64,000 nucleotides of DNA from Andrena cerasifolii (taxonomy: Eukaryota; Arthropoda; Insecta; Hymenoptera; Andrenidae). The stretch spans positions 2,460,001-2,524,000 of the forward strand of contig NC_135133.1 of assembly GCF_050908995.1 (NCBI RefSeq). Direction: 5' to 3'. A model generated the notes under the pieces. That model made no database searches. It saw only the letters and a list, made by a program, of their open reading frames with translations, and had not been told where the DNA came from. Within the stretch, counting starts at the first letter, position 1, and each line of letters opens with the position of its first letter. The translations under genes and the position numbers were made by a program. Positions 27,001 to 33,575 of this stretch are shown here, in pieces.

Positions 27001-30000
27001 CGCGCCCCGGGACGCTAGTATCGCTTAATAATCCGGGACAGTCAAAAAAGCTGCCGCCCATCAGCCCTGCGCGCGCCCATGCAGCTCCGCGTGCCGCGTG
27101 TAAATGAATCAGAAGGGTAAATTCGACCACGTCCCCCCTCGGTATCCGCTCACCCTCCAAGGAATCCTTCCATCGTACGTAAATCTATTAAACACTCCTT
27201 TCTCACGAGCGCGCACGCTGATCGCTCCTGCCTCCATCAGCAGCGCTTGCGGCAGCAGCAAACAGCCGCTAACGGTGCATCGAGTTACGCGCGAAACACT
27301 GCGAACCGACTACAGGAACGGCGAGAATGGATTCGGCAGCTAGGTTCAATTCACTTTGATCCCGGTCTCTTGACTCGCGCCCTTCATCCTCCCCCGAAAA
27401 AAAGGGTACCACAAATCCAACGTTCGCAGGGCCACCAACACGACCCCCGCCATCGACGCGCGGGCACCCTCCCACGCTAGTTAACCGATATCCATCGAAT
27501 TAGCCCGCTCGCAGCCGCGAGCGGCGGGCAAGGAGCCCGTTCGAGTGTCGCTGTATCCGGTGGCTGTCCGCCCGGAAAATTAACCACCTTCGTTTCCCAT
27601 TGTGCCGCTAATGGGAGAATTTTAATTAAACCCCAAGCCTCTCCGGTCGCCCCCGACTATTCGTTCCTCCAGCTGGCCCGGCTGCTTGCGTGTCCCGCAC
27701 ACGAAGATCGCCAGCGGCAGTAAGGCGCGCGCGTGCACGCGCGTCCGCGCAGCCACTTACGCGGGGAGAACTTATTCTCGACTTACATGCGCTCCGTGAG
27801 TTATATGTAGGTACGATTGCCGGCTCCATTGTCTCGCAATTTGCTCGATCCCAATGGCCGCGAAGAAAGCACGAACCTCCGGAGGACGCGTGCTCTTTTG
27901 TCGTGCCCTCCTGCCCTCCCCCACCCGCCCCGTGTTCCACTGTCGCGACGAGAGAAGGGGGACGAACAAACTTGTTTAAACTAACAAGGAACACTATTCA
28001 ATTCGTGATGAAATCGCCCAATTTTTTTTATATATGTAGATCAAACGTATATGTCGCAAAGGTCACAAAAGTGTAAATTAAAGATGCTCCAAACAGCTGG
28101 TCTGACTTTGAAAAATCAACACAAGTGGAACAGGGGAAAGAAGAAAAGTGAGGGAAAGGGAATGACAAAACCGTGTTTTCAAAATGAATTGTCTTCAGTA
28201 TATGAAAATACATTATAGTAAATGAATGATAATAGATTAATGATAGATCACAATTAGAAAAAAATAATGATAATATATTATAATACTAATTATGTCGCGC
28301 AGTATATGTGTGATCCATTGGTCAGCCTTTACAGTGACATGTTTAGACTGTCTCGTTGGTCAAGGTATGAAAGAAACAGTGTTCCCTCGTTGCAGTCATT
28401 GTGAAAATTATCATTGCTTCAATCACTTTATTAAGCCTTCTTGTCGACAAGATTATCATAAATGTAATGGTTAATTACCCACTGTTGTGATTTCGTTAGT
28501 ATTATCATTTATTATCATTAATTTTTTCTAATTGTTATCTATCATTAATTCATTGTCATTCATTTATTTTAATGTATTTTCATATAATAAAGTTAATTAA
28601 TTTTGAAAAAAAAACGGTTTTGTCATTCTCTGTCCCTCAATTTCTCTTCTTTCCCCTGGTCCACTTGTGTTGATTTTTCAAGGTCAGGCCAGCTTTTGGG
28701 AGCATCTTTAATTTAGATTTGTGTGACCTTTGTCACATATACTTTCGATCTATATAAAAAAATCTGCGCGATTCCATCGTCAATTGAATAGTGTTCCTTG
28801 TAAGTACCTACTGCCAGTGTGCTCACCCGTTTCTTCGTTCTTATTCTCTCTACTACTAGCCTCCCTCCCCGAATTTCACCCCCTCGACGACCTTCATTCC
28901 TCCGCGTTCGCCGCCCCTACGTCGATCGGTTTCCTTTCGACGTCCACGCGCTACCCTACCCAGCGCGCGTCAACCTCCCGCAATCGGCCCGGAAAACTCG
29001 ATTTCCGGTTATCGTCAGTCACCGTCCTCTGCCACCACCAGCAACCACCTTCACCCCCGTCTCTACACTGTCAGTCCCCCCTTTTGAAAGCTTCGAAATT
29101 GCATTCGAATGCACGGCTATTAGTAACGCCAAACGGGCGGTATCGAGTCAATCAGCGCGCTGAGATTATGCCGAAAAAATCGACGTCGGATGCGTCCCCG
29201 CGCGGGACACCGCGCCGGATCGCCCTGTCGGGTTTCTGTTATTGGCGCGAATGAGCGTGCTCGTGATCGACGTGTTTAGATTCGGAGGCCGTTCGAAAGG
29301 TGGGTCGGCGGTAGGTGGGATAGATTTGACGTGTTTGGAGCGCGTGAATTAAACGTGGGTGGGAATTGTGGAATCGTTTGGGAAGGTAGGGTATGGTTTT
29401 TTGGACGAGCGAAGTAAGAACGTGGGTGTTGGGGTTGGTTTGTTGACGGGGCTTAATGTTATCGCGGTGGACGTACTGTGGATGTATGTGCGATAATGAA
29501 TGGTTTAATGAATAACGTAATGGATATTAGGGAATGCGCGGGTTGGTGTATAGTAATACTGAGAGCCGTTAAGATTAGCCTTGAATTTTAAGTAGGTCAG
29601 ATCGGTTGCAATAGTAAAAGTCTGCTATTGATCGCACTGCTTGAGCTCGAGATAATTATCGCCCTTGTAACATGAATCATCTTTTAAAATATATTTATTC
29701 GCTGTACTAGATATGTAAAGACACTCATATTTTCCTAAATCATAGATATCGAGCACATTTCATTTGTCTTACGAAGACTAGCACTCTGCTCATTCTGACC
29801 ACGAAAAACAGAATGTTTCGATTTTGTTCAAGAAAAGTAAGGTAAATGTCCTAATACCTGGACAAGTACCAGTACCTGGACACTAGTGTAAATAATACTG
29901 ATTATTACATTTAATAATCGCTTTATCCATAAAAGAACTATTTTATTAAATTATTCAGATATTTAATAAAATATATTCATGTACATATTTTTTTTAGTAA

Positions 30001-32671
30001 ACTCGTAACACTCGTAATAAAAATATATTTTCTTGAACTCTCCAGTTTACACAATTTTAGTATTGCTCTTCTCTGATTTGCTAAACAGTCTCTACTTTTT
30101 CTTAAGCGAATATTATTAATACTGTTTAGCATATTGGTACAACTAAGACATATTTAGAAAAATGGTACCTCGTAGTATTCTTTTTTGATTGGAAGATTAA
30201 AATTAAAGTTCTTATTAGTTTTTTATTCTCGTGTCTACGAGTTATTCTTGACACAATATTAAAATCATTATTTAACACCTTAGCAATTATTATTTTGTAT
30301 TCTTGTTATCTTGTTTTAATGATAATATACAATTCAATATTCATGTGTAAAATTCGCGTGTCACACACGAATACACATAGCCTTAAAATTAGTCATTCAA
30401 TAATAGATTGTTTTTACTCAAGTTTGTTTACTGATTGGAAGAAATTATTTACATAGAAAAAATATGCGAGTAGGAAAAACTATTGTGTTGTTTTTTTTTA
30501 TTTAATTTCCCGAGAAAATATCCAAATTGCTGTTGTTTCATCATGTGTCCAGGTAATGGGACAGTAAAATCGGGACACCGGGACATACTAGTTAAGCTGT
30601 CCAGGTATTGGGCCATTGTAAGGACTATGAATTTTCAATATTTTACAAAATTATTCAATTCAATAACATGTTGGTTTTTTAAAATCATAAAGTACACACA
30701 GTGCCTCATTTAATTGCAAAATGTTTTTTTATATAAATCGACTTGTATAACTGCAAAATTCTCAATCGCGTTTCCGCCGTACCTTAAACGTCCAGGTATT
30801 GGGACATTTACCTTAGTATGTTTTCATTCATCGCCACGAATCATAGCATGTTGTGCTCTTTCGCGACGAAAGGTAGTACATGTCGGTACTTTGCTGCAAA
30901 AAATAGCACGGTTTGCCTTTAGCCGCGAAAAATATCATGTTTCCACGCGCGTTACGAAGAGTAGCACGTTTCATTTTTTTCTTACGGACAACTGCACGTA
31001 GAAAAAATGAAAGGTGCTACTTTTCGTAACCCGCGTCGGTTTCATAGATTGCCTAGGATCCTACTGCAAAAATAAAAAGGTAAAGATTTTTTAATGGAAT
31101 GAAAAACGTGTTTATTTAAATAAGTTAAACTTTATTCGGTTAAAATATCATTATAAAGTTTAATATATTCTTTCGGTATAAGACCTTTAGGCAGCACTGC
31201 CGACAAATCTTCTTTTTTTTTTAATGAAAATTGAATTTTCGTATCATATGAATGTTGTAATCATATAGTTTCAAAATTTTTATTTTGAAGCTGTTTTCAC
31301 TTAAATCATATTTTCGCTGCAGCGTTTGAAACGTGCTACTGCTCGTGGCGAAATGTAAATCGTGCTTGTTCTCGTGGTATATTCGAAACATGCTTGTTAT
31401 CGTCAGAAACATTGAAACGTGCTTCTTCTCGTGATAGATTGAAATGTGCTGCTCTTTGTAAGACAAATGAAATGTGCTACTTTTCGTAACGCACGTCGAT
31501 ATGTAGATAGCTAAGACAAAGAAGCTGGGAAAGAGACTTTTCTTAAATAACATTAATTGTAAGGCAGAAAGATGTTGCTTGAATATGGATTAAGTTATTC
31601 AAGGGAACTCTCATATTTGAAGCTCATTTTATATGTACATATAATTAATTTATCTTTTTGGCAGCAGCCTATTCTTCTTAAGAGGGGATATCGTGTAACA
31701 GCCCTCGAAATTTATGAATTTTTTTGGAAAAATACTATTGGAATATAAGAAGGCATCTTTAAACTTGCAAAAAATATTTTTTTATGTCGATCCTGCTTAT
31801 TATTTATTAATTATTGTGGAATCTCTTCGACGATGTTGGCGTTAGGTGTATCAGTGTGTCACAGTCATGTAATTGCGAAAAGAAGAAAATTTTCTTAAAA
31901 TTAAATAATTTACGCTGGTGTTGAACCCAAAACTTTAATTTTAGTGTTTATTTATAATACTTTTTGCGTCGACATAAAGAATAATATGACAAATTTTTCT
32001 AAGGAAAAAACTTATTTCTTCTTTGAAACGCTATAACTCTTTCTATTTTTCATTTTTTTTTAAGTGGACCAATACCAGCGTAAACTATCTAGCTTTAAGA
32101 AATGTCCATTTATTTTGCAATCAGATGGCTGTGATAGGTGCTACACATCCCGCCAACAGGCGTTACATCGTCGAAGAGGTGTTCTGCAAGTTTAAAATAT
32201 AAGCCTCCTTATATCCCAAAAGAGTTTAATTCAATATGCCCAACAGTTTTTTAAAAAAAATTCTTCAATATCAGTTACTTTTGGGGTGTTAGACGAGAAT
32301 CTGCCCTTAAGTATTTAGCATGTTTTGGAAGCTATATGCCAGTGTGCAAACAGATTTCATGTTCCCTCAATTTGTATGATCCAATCTGACACAAAAATGA
32401 ATATATGGATCGACATTCGTGTTACGAGTGACTGAAATATAGATTGCATACCTTGTATTGCACCTGTCCAGCATAGCCAGAAAAGTGCCCATTTCGCGGT
32501 TCGAAATCTCTGGAGGTACAAGGGCCTGAACCAGAACCAGCCGCACTTTAGGCTATCCGTCGTCTTGTCCGACTCCTTTGGTACTTCCGTCTTTATTTCC
32601 GGCTTCCTGGGGCCATCTCCGAACTGTTCCGGGAAACTAGACAGCGTCTCGTGCATGTCTGGCACCCCCGA
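1482..32671 (-). CDS. Oatp: Organic anion transporting polypeptide (SLCO/Oatp family), multi-exon, 3' end missing
   Basis: Plasma-membrane solute carrier of the Oatp/SLCO family, expected to carry large amphipathic organic anions; the insect family includes the ecdysteroid importer. Ten exons, in transcript order: 32671-32452, 25289-25121, 24000-23862, 22754-22580, 22327-22225, 4332-4211, 4155-3862, 3520-3319, 3216-3069, 1858-1482. Every junction is GT-AG and phases agree, giving about 644 codons from the ATG at 32656. Seen: N-terminal CGWFWFRP and TM1 ending in GAIQG; GMVVNGFVNVVITTIERRFG after it; the family signature at about residues 270-283, with Val-Trp where many members have Arg-Trp; TM-rich exons 6-8; a Kazal-like loop at about 479-526 (CNNGCGC, CGVDGITYYSPCHAGC, ECTC). 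Exon 10 ends at GACLVYDNLYMS, so TM12 and the stop lie further on, probably left of the window. Usual family length is 640-720 residues. The paralogue is not assigned. Family call very sure; exact 5' start uncertain. Confidence 0.95.
1903..2574. mobile_element. TTAA-flanked MITE in Oatp intron 9
   Basis: 672 bp between TTAA at 1899-1902 and 2575-2578. The inverted ends are GGGGATGTTCCGGTCTAG and CTAGACCGGAACCTCCCC. The interior is AT-rich and non-coding. Its border lies 41 nt upstream of the exon-10 acceptor. Confidence 0.85.
2579..3068. other. Remainder of Oatp intron 9
   Basis: AT-rich intron sequence between the TTAA element and the exon-9 donor. No repeat or gene was recognised. Confidence 0.6.
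3069..3216 (-). CDS. Oatp: Oatp exon 9 (Kazal-like loop)
   Basis: Encodes LDDACNNGCGCSRSEFNPIC, then GVDGITYYSPCHAGCYQQTQ and IHDVE. This cysteine pattern is the Kazal-type domain in the large extracellular loop of Oatps. The acceptor is AGTTCCAG, the donor GAA|GTCAGT, phase 0. Confidence 0.93.
3319..3520 (-). CDS. Oatp: Oatp exon 8
   Basis: Encodes GLVTVPAGGGGTFLGGYLIK, the conserved Oatp GGY-I-K turn. TM8/9 follows (CSGILKFCLLATASCIAFTL), then the start of the large extracellular loop (SFAGVTVPYSDQTR). The acceptor is TTTCGTCAG, the donor ACAAG|GTACGC. The following 102 bases (3217-3318) remain open in the same frame, so retention would add 34 residues. Confidence 0.9.
3521..3861. other. 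Oatp intron 7
   Basis: 341-nt intron between exons 7 and 8. Nothing else was recognised. Open frames crossing it are continuations of exon 8 sequence. Confidence 0.7.
3862..4155 (-). CDS. Oatp: Oatp exon 7
   Basis: Encodes the large charged cytosolic loop (about residues 305-365, rich in Glu/Lys: SEELAKERVSEAHEKPK). TM7 and TM8 follow, with NPGFFMLNLAGASEGLLIAG and FAAFLPKLIENQF. The acceptor is CCCGCAG, the donor AATGG|GTGAAT, phase 1. Confidence 0.94.
4211..4332 (-). CDS. Oatp: Oatp exon 6 (family signature)
   Basis: Encodes IGLTPDSNVWVGAWWIGFLG, then the hydrophobic TM6 run AAVISFIIAIPILAFPAALP. GAWW-I-G-F-L is the Oatp superfamily signature. The donor is CCTG|GTATTT, phase 1. The next intron (4156-4210) is only 55 nt and contains an in-frame stop, so it must be removed. 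Confidence 0.96.
4457..4906. repeat. Foldback element with short GCTAA/GCTAT-rich arms
   Basis: The outer arms GAATCCACCGGGAAGCTAA and TTAGCTTCCAGGTGGATTC are inverted complements. Inside them are short tandem GCTAA and GCTATG-type runs on one side and their complements (TAGCATAGC) on the other. Internal segments such as ATTAGCTTCAATACAT also recur inverted. It is non-coding, within Oatp intron 5. Confidence 0.7.
4907..6012. other. AT-rich intron DNA with a CT microsatellite
   Basis: No gene. (CT)n runs from 5616 to 5660. Otherwise low-complexity AT-rich sequence of intron 5. Confidence 0.6.
6013..6119. repeat. (AT)n and (TTA)n/(TAA)n microsatellite hairpin
   Basis: An AT run up to 6058 is followed by AATCTATTATTATT... 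and its inverted counterpart ...AATAATAATAGATTT, joined by another AT run. This forms a self-complementary block. Confidence 0.85.
6120..7868. other. Intron 5 DNA, GC-rich patch, poly-C run
   Basis: No gene recognised. 6985-7500 is GC-rich and CpG-rich. A run of 16 C followed by A lies at about 7632-7656. Confidence 0.5.
8411..8478 (+). pseudogene. trnT: Mitochondrial tRNA-Thr(TGT) in NUMT
   Basis: Anticodon stem-loop TTAAT-CTTGTAA-ATTAA with anticodon TGT. The D-side TATAGTTTAAATTAA is typical of insect mitochondrial tRNA-Thr. The acceptor stem looks decayed. Confidence 0.7.
8485..8549 (-). pseudogene. trnP: Mitochondrial tRNA-Pro(TGG) in NUMT
   Basis: On the minus strand the 5' end is CAAAAAGTAGTTTAAAC and the anticodon arm TTAAT-TCTGGGT-ATTAA (anticodon TGG). 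It lies just upstream of nad6 as in most insects. Confidence 0.75.
8553..8822 (+). pseudogene. nad6: nad6 (NADH dehydrogenase subunit 6), 5' half, in NUMT
   Basis: About 89 codons from ATG, read as MTTSISLKILCVLIALSI. Downstream are NFIHPLIIILLLVLYSVINL and IIGGIIIMFLCFTRIINN, matching the HPL...GG-x-x-x-x-F-x-x-x-T pattern of insect ND6. Typical insect ND6 is about 165-175 residues, so roughly the 3' half is missing. There is no stop under the standard code, suggesting a fairly recent transfer or little decay. Confidence 0.8.
9131..9521. mobile_element. Nested palindromic MITE
   Basis: Ends TACCGTCAAGGACCCAGTTC and GAACTGGGTCCTTGATGGTA are inverted complements with one mismatch, starting and ending with TA. 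It lies inside the 7869-9633 element; the interior is AT-rich and non-coding. Confidence 0.7.
9636..10932. other. Intron 5 DNA without recognised features
   Basis: No gene. A short direct repeat (CAAATCCAATCGA) occurs at about 10706 and 10828. The open frame near 10486-10893 resembles no family I know. Confidence 0.5.
10933..11813. mobile_element. TA-flanked element with decayed pogo-like transposase tail
   Basis: Flanked by TA at 10931-10932 and 11814-11815, starting GGGGAAATTCGG and ending ACCGGTCTCCCC. The phrase AAACCGGGTACCTGG and variants recur several times inside. An open frame at about 11348-11572 is described separately. Confidence 0.65.
11348..11572 (+). pseudogene. C-terminal tail of a pogo/Tigger-type transposase (fragment)
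   Basis: The product is a Lys/Arg-rich stretch (KKRKLSNLKPNHNKE, KRRKTWKTTK), an acidic stretch (KDNDESGDENGKE), then C-x-x-x-x-x-W-G-T-E-G...FRCYRC. Basic linker, acidic patch and C...W..C..C close many pogo-like (DDE_1) transposases. The catalytic part is absent and the usual following WAH.C block is lost. Family assignment is from pattern only. Confidence 0.4.
11820..12300. repeat. AT-rich inverted repeat
   Basis: Segments around 11930-12045 and 12170-12290 are inverted relatives. Shared phrases are GGTGATATGTGACTTTAAAT / AAAGTCACATATCACC, and ACTTGATCAAATAATGCACTA / TAGTGCATTATTGATCAAGT in shorter pieces. It looks like a degenerate foldback MITE; the ends are not resolved. Confidence 0.55.
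12301..14064. other. Intron 5 DNA without recognised features
   Basis: No gene, transposon end or RNA was recognised. Confidence 0.5.
14065..14213. mobile_element. Small TA-flanked MITE (CAGRGTG ends)
   Basis: 149 bp, flanked by TA. Left end CAGAGTGAACCAATAAG, right-end complement CAGGGTGGGCCGATAAG (12 of 17 matches). Same general style as the CAGGGTG elements at 14983, 21074 and 40672. Confidence 0.55.
14214..14980. other. Intron 5 DNA without recognised features
   Basis: No gene recognised. Confidence 0.5.
14983..15142. mobile_element. 160-bp TA-flanked MITE, CAGGGTGAGTC ends
   Basis: Starts CAGGGTGAGTC and ends GACTCACCCTG, with TA on both sides (14981-14982, 15143-15144). It is a Tc1/mariner-like non-autonomous element. 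Confidence 0.8.
15148..15852. mobile_element. Palindromic MITE, uninterrupted relative of the 37.97-40.06 kb element
   Basis: Left AGGACTAGAAAAACCAGGGT and right complement AGGAACAGAGAAACTAGGGT are related. Longer arms align inverted (around 15165-15350 and 15700-15840). The right end runs into GTCCCTTAA, a TTAA boundary; the left boundary is blurred by the adjacent MITE. It serves as an empty-site relative for the insertion at 38952-39879. Confidence 0.7.
15853..16401. other. Intron 5 DNA without recognised features
   Basis: No gene recognised; AT-rich. Confidence 0.5.
16402..16996. mobile_element. Foldback element with arms of 21-bp tandem repeats
   Basis: The outer inverted ends AGTATAGTAAAGAGAGTTCT and AGAACTCTCTTTACTATACT are perfect complements. 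Inward, both arms are arrays of a 21-bp unit in opposite orientation: roughly 5-6 diverged units on the left (16440-16600), and about 9 on the right (16620-16960). The right array reads as repeated NVYRTTS in one frame, with eight identical copies. That reading frame is a by-product of the 21-bp period, not evidence of a protein. Confidence 0.8.
16997..18360. other. Intron 5 DNA without recognised features
   Basis: No gene. Overlapping short open frames at 18105-18315 resemble nothing known to me. Confidence 0.5.
18370..18460. repeat. Short hairpin
   Basis: CACGCACAGTAGAGCCG on the left and CGGCTCTACTACTGTGAGTG on the right are inverted complements with small differences. Confidence 0.6.
18716..19812. 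mobile_element. Palindromic repeat (family P), interrupted by a nested element
   Basis: Outer arms about 18735-18830 and 19690-19800 are inverted complements (ATGTTTAAACAATGATCAAA versus TTTGATCATTGTTTAAACAT). The core around 19480-19600 is a second hairpin with CGACAGTGGTAGT / ACTACCACTGTCG. Related copies lie at 54.6-56.5 kb. Sequence extending right to about 20015 also belongs to the family (shared with 55.68-55.9 kb). Confidence 0.75.
18832..19367. mobile_element. 536-bp TA-flanked element nested in family P
   Basis: Starts AGGTCGGGGCCAGATATATT and ends with the exact complement, AATATATCTGGCCCCGACCT; TA lies on both sides (18830-18831, 19368-19369). Removing it with one TA restores GGGTCTAGGAG, which is found uninterrupted in the family copy at about 55231. 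No coding sequence recognised. Confidence 0.9.
19813..21073. other. Family P tail, then intron 5 DNA
   Basis: 19813-20015 matches the family P tail (GACAAACGGTTTG phrase). 20140-20510 is GC-rich without a recognised gene. Confidence 0.5.
21074..21425. mobile_element. MITE with CAGGGTGTCCCC left end
   Basis: Left CAGGGTGTCCCCAATATTG after TA. Inverted counterparts of ATTGATGG..CAACCGAG and GATTCTACA lie at 21385-21415. The right terminus is diverged. Confidence 0.6.
21430..22224. repeat. Direct and inverted repeats before exon 5
   Basis: CTCCGATTGCTTTGGTTTTT occurs twice as a direct repeat (about 21449 and 21586). 21661-21770 and 21925-22031 are inverted complements (GTACAAAATTTTGTTGAATA versus TATTCAACACAATTTTGTAC, with differences), probably a decayed foldback element. 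Intron 5 ends at 22224. Confidence 0.6.
22225..22327 (-). CDS. Oatp: Oatp exon 5
   Basis: Encodes GIFYTMAIIGPALGYVIGGE and LLKLYTDFITVDPS. The GPALGY motif is typical of Oatp TM5. The acceptor is GTTGTCCAG and the donor CAGA|GTGAGT, phase 2. It joins in frame to the signature exon about 17.9 kb away. Confidence 0.95.
22580..22754 (-). CDS. Oatp: Oatp exon 4
   Basis: Encodes LPCNGSVGQADYEPYSGLYL, then a membrane segment with QLLHGAGSAPFYTLGVTYLD and DENVSKKMSSVYVG. G-x-G-x-x-P-x-x-x-L-G-x-x-Y-x-D is the strongly conserved TM4/TM5 block of Oatps. The donor is GTAG|GTAAGA, phase 1; the following intron is only 252 nt. Confidence 0.95.
22755..23861. other. Oatp intron 3
   Basis: 1107-nt intron. 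It holds the MITE listed at 23326-23757; the remainder is AT-rich without features. Confidence 0.7.
23326..23757. mobile_element. MITE with ACAAGGGAACC ends
   Basis: Starts ACAAGGGAACCACATGAG and ends CTCACGCGGTTCCCTTGT, an imperfect inverted repeat. Subterminal inverted segments include the TAGCAATAAACAC / GTGTTTATTGCTA pair. The first ten bases match the ends of the element at 25364-25914. Confidence 0.7.
23862..24000 (-). CDS. Oatp: Oatp exon 3
   Basis: Encodes YIGVGVLVLGIGSLLFASPH, then the extracellular stretch YIAGPYRGGQQSENICQRVT. The acceptor is CTTTCGTAG and the donor TCG|GTAAGC, phase 0. The run SLLFASPHYIAGPY matches the conserved region after TM3 in Oatps (family pattern LPHF..G.Y). 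Confidence 0.92.
24001..25120. other. Oatp intron 2
   Basis: 1120-nt intron with a tRNA-derived SINE at 24310-24424. The open frames in 24427-25080 resemble no family I know. Confidence 0.6.
24310..24424 (-). repeat. tRNA-derived SINE copy
   Basis: On the minus strand: A-box-like GATCAGGCGGCTGACCA (complement of 24361-24380), then B box CTCGTGGGTTCTAGTCGC (complement of 24323-24340). The flanking CGGGCTCCTTCTTAT matches the fragment near 637. Confidence 0.65.
25121..25289 (-). CDS. Oatp: Oatp exon 2
   Basis: Encodes GMVVNGFVNVVITTIERRFG, then LRSSQTGLIAGGYDIASFLL and VPVSYLGGRSKASKPR. This is the classic Oatp TM2 / loop / TM3 start. The acceptor is TTTTTCCAG, the donor AAG|GTGCAA. It enters in phase 1 and leaves in phase 2, which fits its neighbours. 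Confidence 0.93.
25364..25914. mobile_element. 551-bp MITE with TTACAAGGGAACTTC ends
   Basis: TTACAAGGGAACTTC on the left and GAAGTTCCCTTGTAA on the right are perfect complements, with further inverted matches inward (CGGAAATTC region). It is in intron 1, 75 nt upstream of the exon 2 acceptor. Non-coding. Confidence 0.85.
26169..26593 (-). pseudogene. hAT-superfamily transposase C-terminal fragment (ZBED type)
   Basis: In one minus-strand frame: IPEEFQMEIVVLQKETELRN, then KFQNASLIEFYKRYFPANKF and PLLATHSR. After one in-frame TAA (26325-26327) come MSLFGSRYAFDQLFSKMK and LESDRRNRLPDDQLNN. The LQ-E-x-x-L-x-x-x-F...FY...FP.L...FG..Y..DQ.FS.MK...S..R.RL.D..L series is the C-terminal dimerisation region of hAT transposases. 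The N-terminal zinc finger and catalytic residues are missing; the piece is decayed. It lies in Oatp intron 1. Confidence 0.75.
26594..28032. other. Intron 1 DNA, GC-rich, no gene
   Basis: 26635-26695 has GGGCCGCAGGTCAGCGG / GCGGCCCGCGG, a terminal style seen in some hAT elements, next to the transposase fragment. 27000-27980 is GC-rich with long chance open frames in several phases and no recognisable domain. Confidence 0.45.
28033..28755. mobile_element. Foldback element with a Cys-rich ORF
   Basis: Long inverted arms 28033-28175 and 28612-28755. Paired phrases are AATTAAAGATGCTCC / GGAGCATCTTTAATT and AATCAACACAAGTGGA / TCCACTTGTGTTGATT, then AATGACAAAACCG / CGGTTTTGTCATT. The unpaired centre holds the small ORF listed next. 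Confidence 0.8.
28292..28474 (+). pseudogene. Possible piggyBac-type transposase Cys-rich tail fragment
   Basis: 60 codons, with CLDCLVGQGMKETVFPRC and SHCENYHCFNHF, then KPSCRQDYHKC. The order C-x2-C, K-E-T, C-x2-C, C, C-x3-YH resembles the C-terminal zinc-binding domain of piggyBac transposases, with one extra residue before a cysteine. The catalytic part is absent. Tentative. Confidence 0.35.
28756..29839. other. Intron 1 DNA, GC-rich then AT-rich, no gene
   Basis: 28850-29250 is GC-rich with a 174-codon open frame lacking any known domain, probably chance. The rest is unassigned. Confidence 0.45.
29840..30813. mobile_element. TA-flanked element, AGGTAAATGTCC ends
   Basis: AGGTAAATGTCCTAATACC on the left versus complement AGGTAAATGTCCCAATACC on the right, flanked by TA (29838-29839, 30814-30815). 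Variants of TACCTGGACA recur inside both ends. No transposase recognised. Confidence 0.85.
30825..31510. repeat. Degenerate short-repeat foldback
   Basis: Phrases such as GAAACGTGCTAC, GTGCTACTTTTCGTAACG and CGTTACGAAGAGTAGCACG recur many times. They lie in one orientation at 30830-31000 and inverted at 31310-31500. A hairpin of repetitive arms around an AT-rich centre is suggested. Confidence 0.6.
31511..32451. other. Intron 1 DNA next to exon 1
   Basis: AT-rich, no gene or resolved transposon end. Confidence 0.5.
32452..32671 (-). CDS. Oatp: Oatp exon 1 (first coding exon found)
   Basis: Encodes MHETLSSFPEQF, a charged cytosolic N-terminus, then SLKCGWFWFRP and the first membrane segment (KWALFWLCWTGAIQG). 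The donor is CAAG|GTATGC, phase 1. An acceptor-like TTTACAG lies just 5' of 32671, and the five codons before the ATG at 32656 stay open. A further upstream exon, coding or 5' UTR, is therefore likely. The ATG at 32656 is the first in-frame Met. Confidence 0.88.
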
Positions 32672-32779
32672 CTGTAAATCACATTATCGAGGTGATAATT
32701 CGAGGATCGAGTTGGCACAAACAATATGGGAGCTTAAAATAATAACGTCAGATAGTAGGTAACTGTTATTACACATACA

Positions 32780-33575
32780 GTAATTTATAATTGCATTATT
32801 ACAGTAAGTTGTGACTATAACAAGTTATGACTATATCCAACCATGACTATAACAAGATGTGACTACAACAATTTGTGACTACAGCAAGTTGTGACTATAA
32901 CAAGTTGTCACTATAGCAAGTTGTGACTATATCCAGCCACGACTATAACCAGTTGTGACTATAACAATTTGTGACTACAGCAAGTTGTGACTATAGCAAG
33001 GGGCAACTATAACAAGTTGTGACAATAGCAAGTTATGACCATAGTTGTTCGTGATTATGACAAGGATGTGATTATAGTCAGTTGTGACTGTATCTAACCA
33101 TGACTATAACAAGATGCGACTATAACAATTTGTGACTATAGCAAGTTGTGACTATAACAAGTGGTGACTATAACAAGTTGTGACTATATCCAGCCACGAC
33201 TATAACAAGTTGTGACTATAACAATTTGTGACTACAGCAAGTTGTGACTATAGCAAGGGGCAACTATAACAAGTTGTGACAATAGCAAGTTATGACCATA
33301 GTAATTTGTGACTATGACAAGGCTGTGATTATAGTCAGTTGTGACTATATCCAGCTATGACTATAACAAGTTGTGACTATAACAATTTGTGACTATGGCA
33401 AGCTGTGACTAAAATAAATTGTCATTGCGATAAAACTGTGACTCCGGCAGGTTGTGACTATAACAAGTTGTGACTAAAATAAATTGCGACTATAATAAGC
33501 TGTAAATATAATAAGTTATAACTATAAGCTGTAACTTCAAGTTGTAACTACAAGAAGTTATAACTACTATAAATT
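32780..33575. repeat. Minisatellite, about 15-bp unit (TTGTGACTATAACAAG-like)
   Basis: About 50 diverged units of the type GTGACTATAACAAGTT. A higher-order repeat of 257 bp is visible: the variant GGGGCAACTATAACAAG occurs at about 33000 and again at 33257. It begins about 110 bp upstream of Oatp exon 1. Confidence 0.9.

Noticed and set aside
26633..27994. Genes in the GC-rich part of Oatp intron 1
   Set aside because: Open frames on both strands in the same place, without recognisable motifs.
32780..33575. CRISPR-like or coding repeat
   Set aside because: Short diverged units without spacers; stops in all frames.
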